From assembly GCA_013397455.1 (NCBI GenBank), contig VYZB01000297.1, forward strand, positions 229,629-293,628: a stretch of DNA of 64,000 nucleotides, given 5' to 3'. A program made the translations under genes and the position numbers. Below, piece by piece: positions 59,927-64,000 of the stretch. This stretch comes from Crotophaga sulcirostris (Eukaryota > Chordata > Aves > Cuculiformes > Crotophagidae). The notes under the pieces were generated by a model, which saw only the letters and a program-made list of their open reading frames with translations, did not search any database and was not told where the DNA came from. Numbering within the stretch: the stretch's first letter is position 1; the number at the start of each line of letters is the position of its first letter.

Positions 59927-62900
59927 ATGGTAAAAGCCACAGACAAACACAATTAGGTTGCTACTCTATTTGGACTACAAGCTGGTCAACATACAGTGTT
60001 TGGGAGAGAATGGGCCTCTGATCCCTGATGCAACATAAATAAACAACAAGGATTACAGCCGACTTTGAACATGCAGAACAGCTCTATTCAGTATTATTAG
60101 CATCTGAAACAACTGGTCCCCATTGATAGCACTTCCTTAAAGAAAAGCTTAGCTAGGCTGCCTGTCCTTCTTCAATAGATCCCAGGCAGCAGAATTAGCA
60201 GAATTACTTATTGCTGTCAGAGGAGGGTGGCAGGTGAGTGACAAGGTCATTAAGGGAGCAGAGCCAGGGACTTTGCCTGCCTTTGCACTGAGTTTACCCC
60301 AGTCAGCTTGTAACTCAATACAGGACCACAGTATTTATGGCTCAGGGTGTGATGAACCACATTTCTGAAAACAAAACCAAGTATTTGAAGGCTGCAAAAG
60401 AGAGAGAAGAGGTGAAGCTTTCTTGTTTTCCTTCTTGCAAGGAATGCTTGAGCCCCAGCTTCTGCAGCTACGCGTTTGTCTCTCCATGTGTTTGCCTTTT
60501 TACTTCTGAGAGCAGCAGGAGCACACGTAGGGGGAAGGCAAACACGGCTGGAAGTCTTCACAGCAAACCAAGCCTCCACTTTAGCTCTTACTGTGGCACC
60601 TTTAAGGCCAGATTCTCTGCTGGCAATGGAAACTAGACCAATTTGCAGCACTTAAGTACTCATCTTTTTGCTCTATTTTAGGTCAGTTTCCAGATAAATC
60701 TTTGCAGTTCTCAAAGGATATTCTTATTGGATAATTACTGCTGGGAAGCCAATGATTTTTTAAAACCAGAAAGATTTCAGTGCCCATCAGATCTGCCAGA
60801 GCTGGGATCTTAGAAGAATGACACCTCGTGCTGTCCAGCTGCAGCAACAGGCAAATATATTTTGTAATGACAGCTTATGCAAACCACTCAAGTTCTAGCC
60901 CAGTGCTGAAGGAGCAAAGCCAGGCTTCCCAAAAGAATCCTGCAAGCAAACAAATCCCCTTGTCCAGCCCCAGCTGTCAAAACAGGTCACCTATCAGTCT
61001 GGCATATGTTACGATGCCATCGGACTGGGACTCTGCGCAAATTCTTTACTGGAAATGCATACACCTGCAAGCTTTGATTTCTTCTCAGAAAGCAATTCAC
61101 CCAGCAATCTGTGCAATGTTAGCCTTGTGCAATACCAGCTTGAAATTTATAAATGAAAGAAATAATTTGCTGATGTATTTTTTTCCCCTTCGCGCTGTTC
61201 CTTGCACACTATATTGTACCTTGGCAAGTTATCACAACGACAATTGTTTCTGAGCAAGATATTCAAGGGACAAAGATATAAGCCTCAGCTGCAAGTTAAA
61301 GAAAAGTAAGAAAATGGCAGAGCTACAGTTCTGCTTAACACCACTGAGTGTTTTATGGCTTATTTTTTAAAAAAAATAAAAATAAAAAAATCCAAAGCAA
61401 AACAAGATCAAACCACAAGAGAGTTAGGTTACAAACTGCTATAGGAATAAAAATTTGCATAGACATAGCAAACTGACATTTTGAAAATTATAAACAAGTT
61501 CAAAACATGCATATTTGCATTACCTTTTTAGTTCTCAAATAAAAGCGTAATAATACTGCTGAAATAGGTTATCTCCTTGATTAAGTCTTAATTCAGAAAA
61601 TCCTTGCTGGTATTCATCTCCCTGCTTTGCCTGGATGTTTCGATCAACTGCAGCACAGCTTTGAAACGCTCTCACTTTGGTGCCTGGAGTTTATTTCTGG
61701 ATCACCCCATGATCAGCGAATACAAGCCAAAATATAAGTTGTTCTGAATATCAGATTTCCCGTTTGAAGATGCACGGCACAAACTTTTACCCATCCTAAA
61801 GTTCTCCTTTGTTGCGTTATCTGAAGAACTTCATCAAGCATCCTGTAGCTAAATGACACAAATTTGACCTTTGTATTACATCATTATTTATTGTCCCTGA
61901 CAAGTAGACCATATATGGACATGTTTCTGGAACCTAAAGAGAGGAAAGAAATCGCCTTATAATTTTGAAGTAAAATATGTTGCCCTGGAAAGCTTTATTT
62001 ACTTGGGGAGAAGGGAGCTCACTTTGCTTTGCTTTTAGTTGCTGGTAGTTAACCAAAACAGGCAAACGTTACACGGGTATTTATTGATGTTTTAGAGTGG
62101 TTCGTGTATTTTTAAGACTGCAAGTTTGAGACTTCAGGATTCGAAAATGTGACCAGAGCAGCTGTGAACCTGTTCCAATCAGTGCTTGTAAGAGCTTACT
62201 ACTGGTGAAGAACTGCTCTTGTACAAAATAAACGTGAGCAGCAGCCCCTCCCTCAGACTCCTCAAGGCTACAGAAGTGGAATGAGAGCCATCTTCCCCAC
62301 GTCTGACAGAAGGCAAGTTGGCCAAGACAGAGAGAGCGTTAATCTGGCGATGAGCTAGAATAGAACAGCTGGGCACACACATGGGAGAACTGTCGCTGTT
62401 GGATTAGCTGGAACATGGGGATAATACTCAGTTTGGGAAGATTTCTATATATTTGCTCACCTAATATGATGAGTGAAGGGAAACAGTATAGTATAGAATC
62501 AAAATGATGCCTTTGCTTTTTCCTTCAACTTCTGCTTCGCTGATTCCTGGGGCAAAACATTGCATAAAAAGAGAATAAAGCCTAGACTGCAACAGACCTC
62601 GTTTCCTTTCTGACTACCTTGTTGAGCCTCAGGCTAGTGTACTCACTCTGTCAGTGCATAAACATCCCTGTCTAAGGCTTAACAAAAGCAATCTTGAAGG
62701 GAACCAATTTAGCAAGATCATAATATTCACTAATGGGCGCTCCCTTTCAACTCACCTGCTTTGCTTTTTGGCACTTTCAGAGCCAGCATCATTCCCTCTC
62801 CATGATTGCTTCATGATCTGACTTGCTCCAGCATGATGCGATGGTCAGGATCTGTCTCATCCACCCTTCTCTGCTGCCTGCAAAACTCTTGTCTTGTCCA

Positions 62901-64000
62901 AAGTTGAGGACATTCAGCAGTTACTGTGGCAGGCAAAGGAGATCCGGATGTCATCACCAAGAGGGTGTGAAACTTACGGCCTTGAAAACAGTCAGCCAAC
63001 CCTCCATGGCTTTCAAACAACACCCAGAAACCCAGAACTTTTTTTCCCTCATATTAGTTTAAGATTGTAACCAGCCTCAGCTTAAAGCCAAGAGTGAATG
63101 TCTCCCACATTTGACAATTCTGCCTGCCTTCTTGGCAGTCTGTCATTGGATCCACACCCTTGGCACTCTTAAGGCTGGATTCACGTCCCACTGAACTCAA
63201 GGAAAAATGTGTTATTGTGATGCAGATGCACATTTGATGGAGGCAAGTGTGCCTATGTTTTCAAGGATGGACTATTTGATTATAAAAAAGATACTGGGGC
63301 TTAAGGTCCCATCAAGTATAAATGCTGCAGGTTGTTCCTGATGCCATTCACACCAAGCGCATTACAATTCCCTTCCCTCTCACATTCCTGGGTTTTCTTG
63401 CAAAGCCTCGTGCCCCCTTTGATGTATTTGGAACTCCTATGAACTCTGCTGTGCCGTTTTCCAATGCAAGCACAGGATTCTGCTTTGGAAGACCTATTTT
63501 CAGATACCACTATCTCTCTCTTTTTTTTTTACTCTCTTGAGTAAATCATTTATCTCTTCTGTGTCTCATTCTCTACATTAGTGAAGTGGAAATAATCAAA
63601 TGCCTTAACTTTAGAGGAAAGTCCAAAACTCCTTACAGATGGGAAGCCAACATCACTACTTATATGGATAGAGACTGCCAAATAAGACCTTATTTAATTA
63701 GTATCTGTGAAATACTTTGGTATCCTCAGAGGAAGACCTCATAGAAGTTGGAAATATTAATTACAGAAATATTACTATACAGGAATGAAATCATACATTT
63801 GGGGGTTGATTTTTTCCCAATAAAACAATGTTGTCGCTTTATTACAACCCATCCAAAACATAATATTAACAATAATTTGGATTTATTAGCATTGCATCAG
63901 ACTTCTTAATATTTCCCATGGGGCACACAGAGTTATGGATCTGTGTTTTCAGCTTAACCCCAAGACATTCCAAGATATTAAGATAAGCTACCTGCAATGA
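59927..64000. other. Non-coding stretch to window end
   Basis: No gene, RNA gene or intact repeat is recognised. In mammals CCDC197 and OTUB2 lie beyond ASB2 on this side, but no OTUB2 coding block is visible. A 141-codon plus-strand frame at 60,828-61,253 and a 133-codon minus frame at 60,250-60,651 have no recognisable domain. Confidence 0.45.

Noticed and set aside
57150..64000. OTUB2 or CCDC197 exons, expected beyond ASB2 in mammals
   Set aside because: No catalytic OTU-domain block (GDGNCFYRA-like) or coiled-coil exon was seen; they presumably lie outside the window or are absent.
1..64000. CRISPR arrays, operons, bacterial promoters or tRNA/rRNA genes
   Set aside because: The DNA is vertebrate nuclear sequence, and no such structures were seen.

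Overview
The window is vertebrate nuclear DNA from a bird. The evidence is a scatter of 5'-truncated CR1 retrotransposon 3' ends, mostly of one subfamily ending in a TGTGATACTG-type 8-bp repeat plus one older CR1 with the classic tail, together with small spliced coding exons in long non-coding sequence and the gene order FAM181A - ASB2, which is also found on human chromosome 14q32. The abundance of that CR1 subfamily would fit a CR1-rich lineage such as Piciformes, but that is only a guess.

Layout. 1-350: a CpG-rich segment and a short open frame; probably the edge of a promoter whose gene lies mostly outside the window. 350-29,850: a gene desert holding CR1 fragments, simple repeats and one unusual GC-rich block (23.4-25.6 kb) with a CTCF-like site, a 56-bp minisatellite and two inverted copies of an unidentified 205-bp repeat. 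29,880-31,850 (+): FAM181A, with a non-coding first exon and a single coding exon of 289 codons. 31,850-35,550: the intergenic gap, containing an unexplained 205-codon open frame on the minus strand. 35,550-55,600 (-): ASB2, reconstructed completely: eight coding exons for the 586-residue form (alpha) and an alternative first exon carrying a ubiquitin-interacting motif for the 647-residue form (beta). 55,600-64,000: the ASB2 upstream flank, with two CR1 fragments and one exon-like open frame that I could not identify.

How the genes work. ASB2 is the substrate receptor of a Cullin-5/Elongin B-C/RNF7 ubiquitin ligase, with ankyrin repeats for substrate binding and a C-terminal SOCS box for ligase assembly. 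Its known targets include filamins, in blood cells (alpha form) and in muscle (beta form). FAM181A is a small, mostly disordered protein with a YAP-like omega-loop motif for binding TEAD transcription factors. The two genes converge tail to tail with about 5 kb between stop codons; nothing in the sequence suggests they are functionally coupled. All splice junctions given were read from the sequence by GT/AG signals, reading-frame continuity and remembered family sequence; no alignment or RNA data were available.
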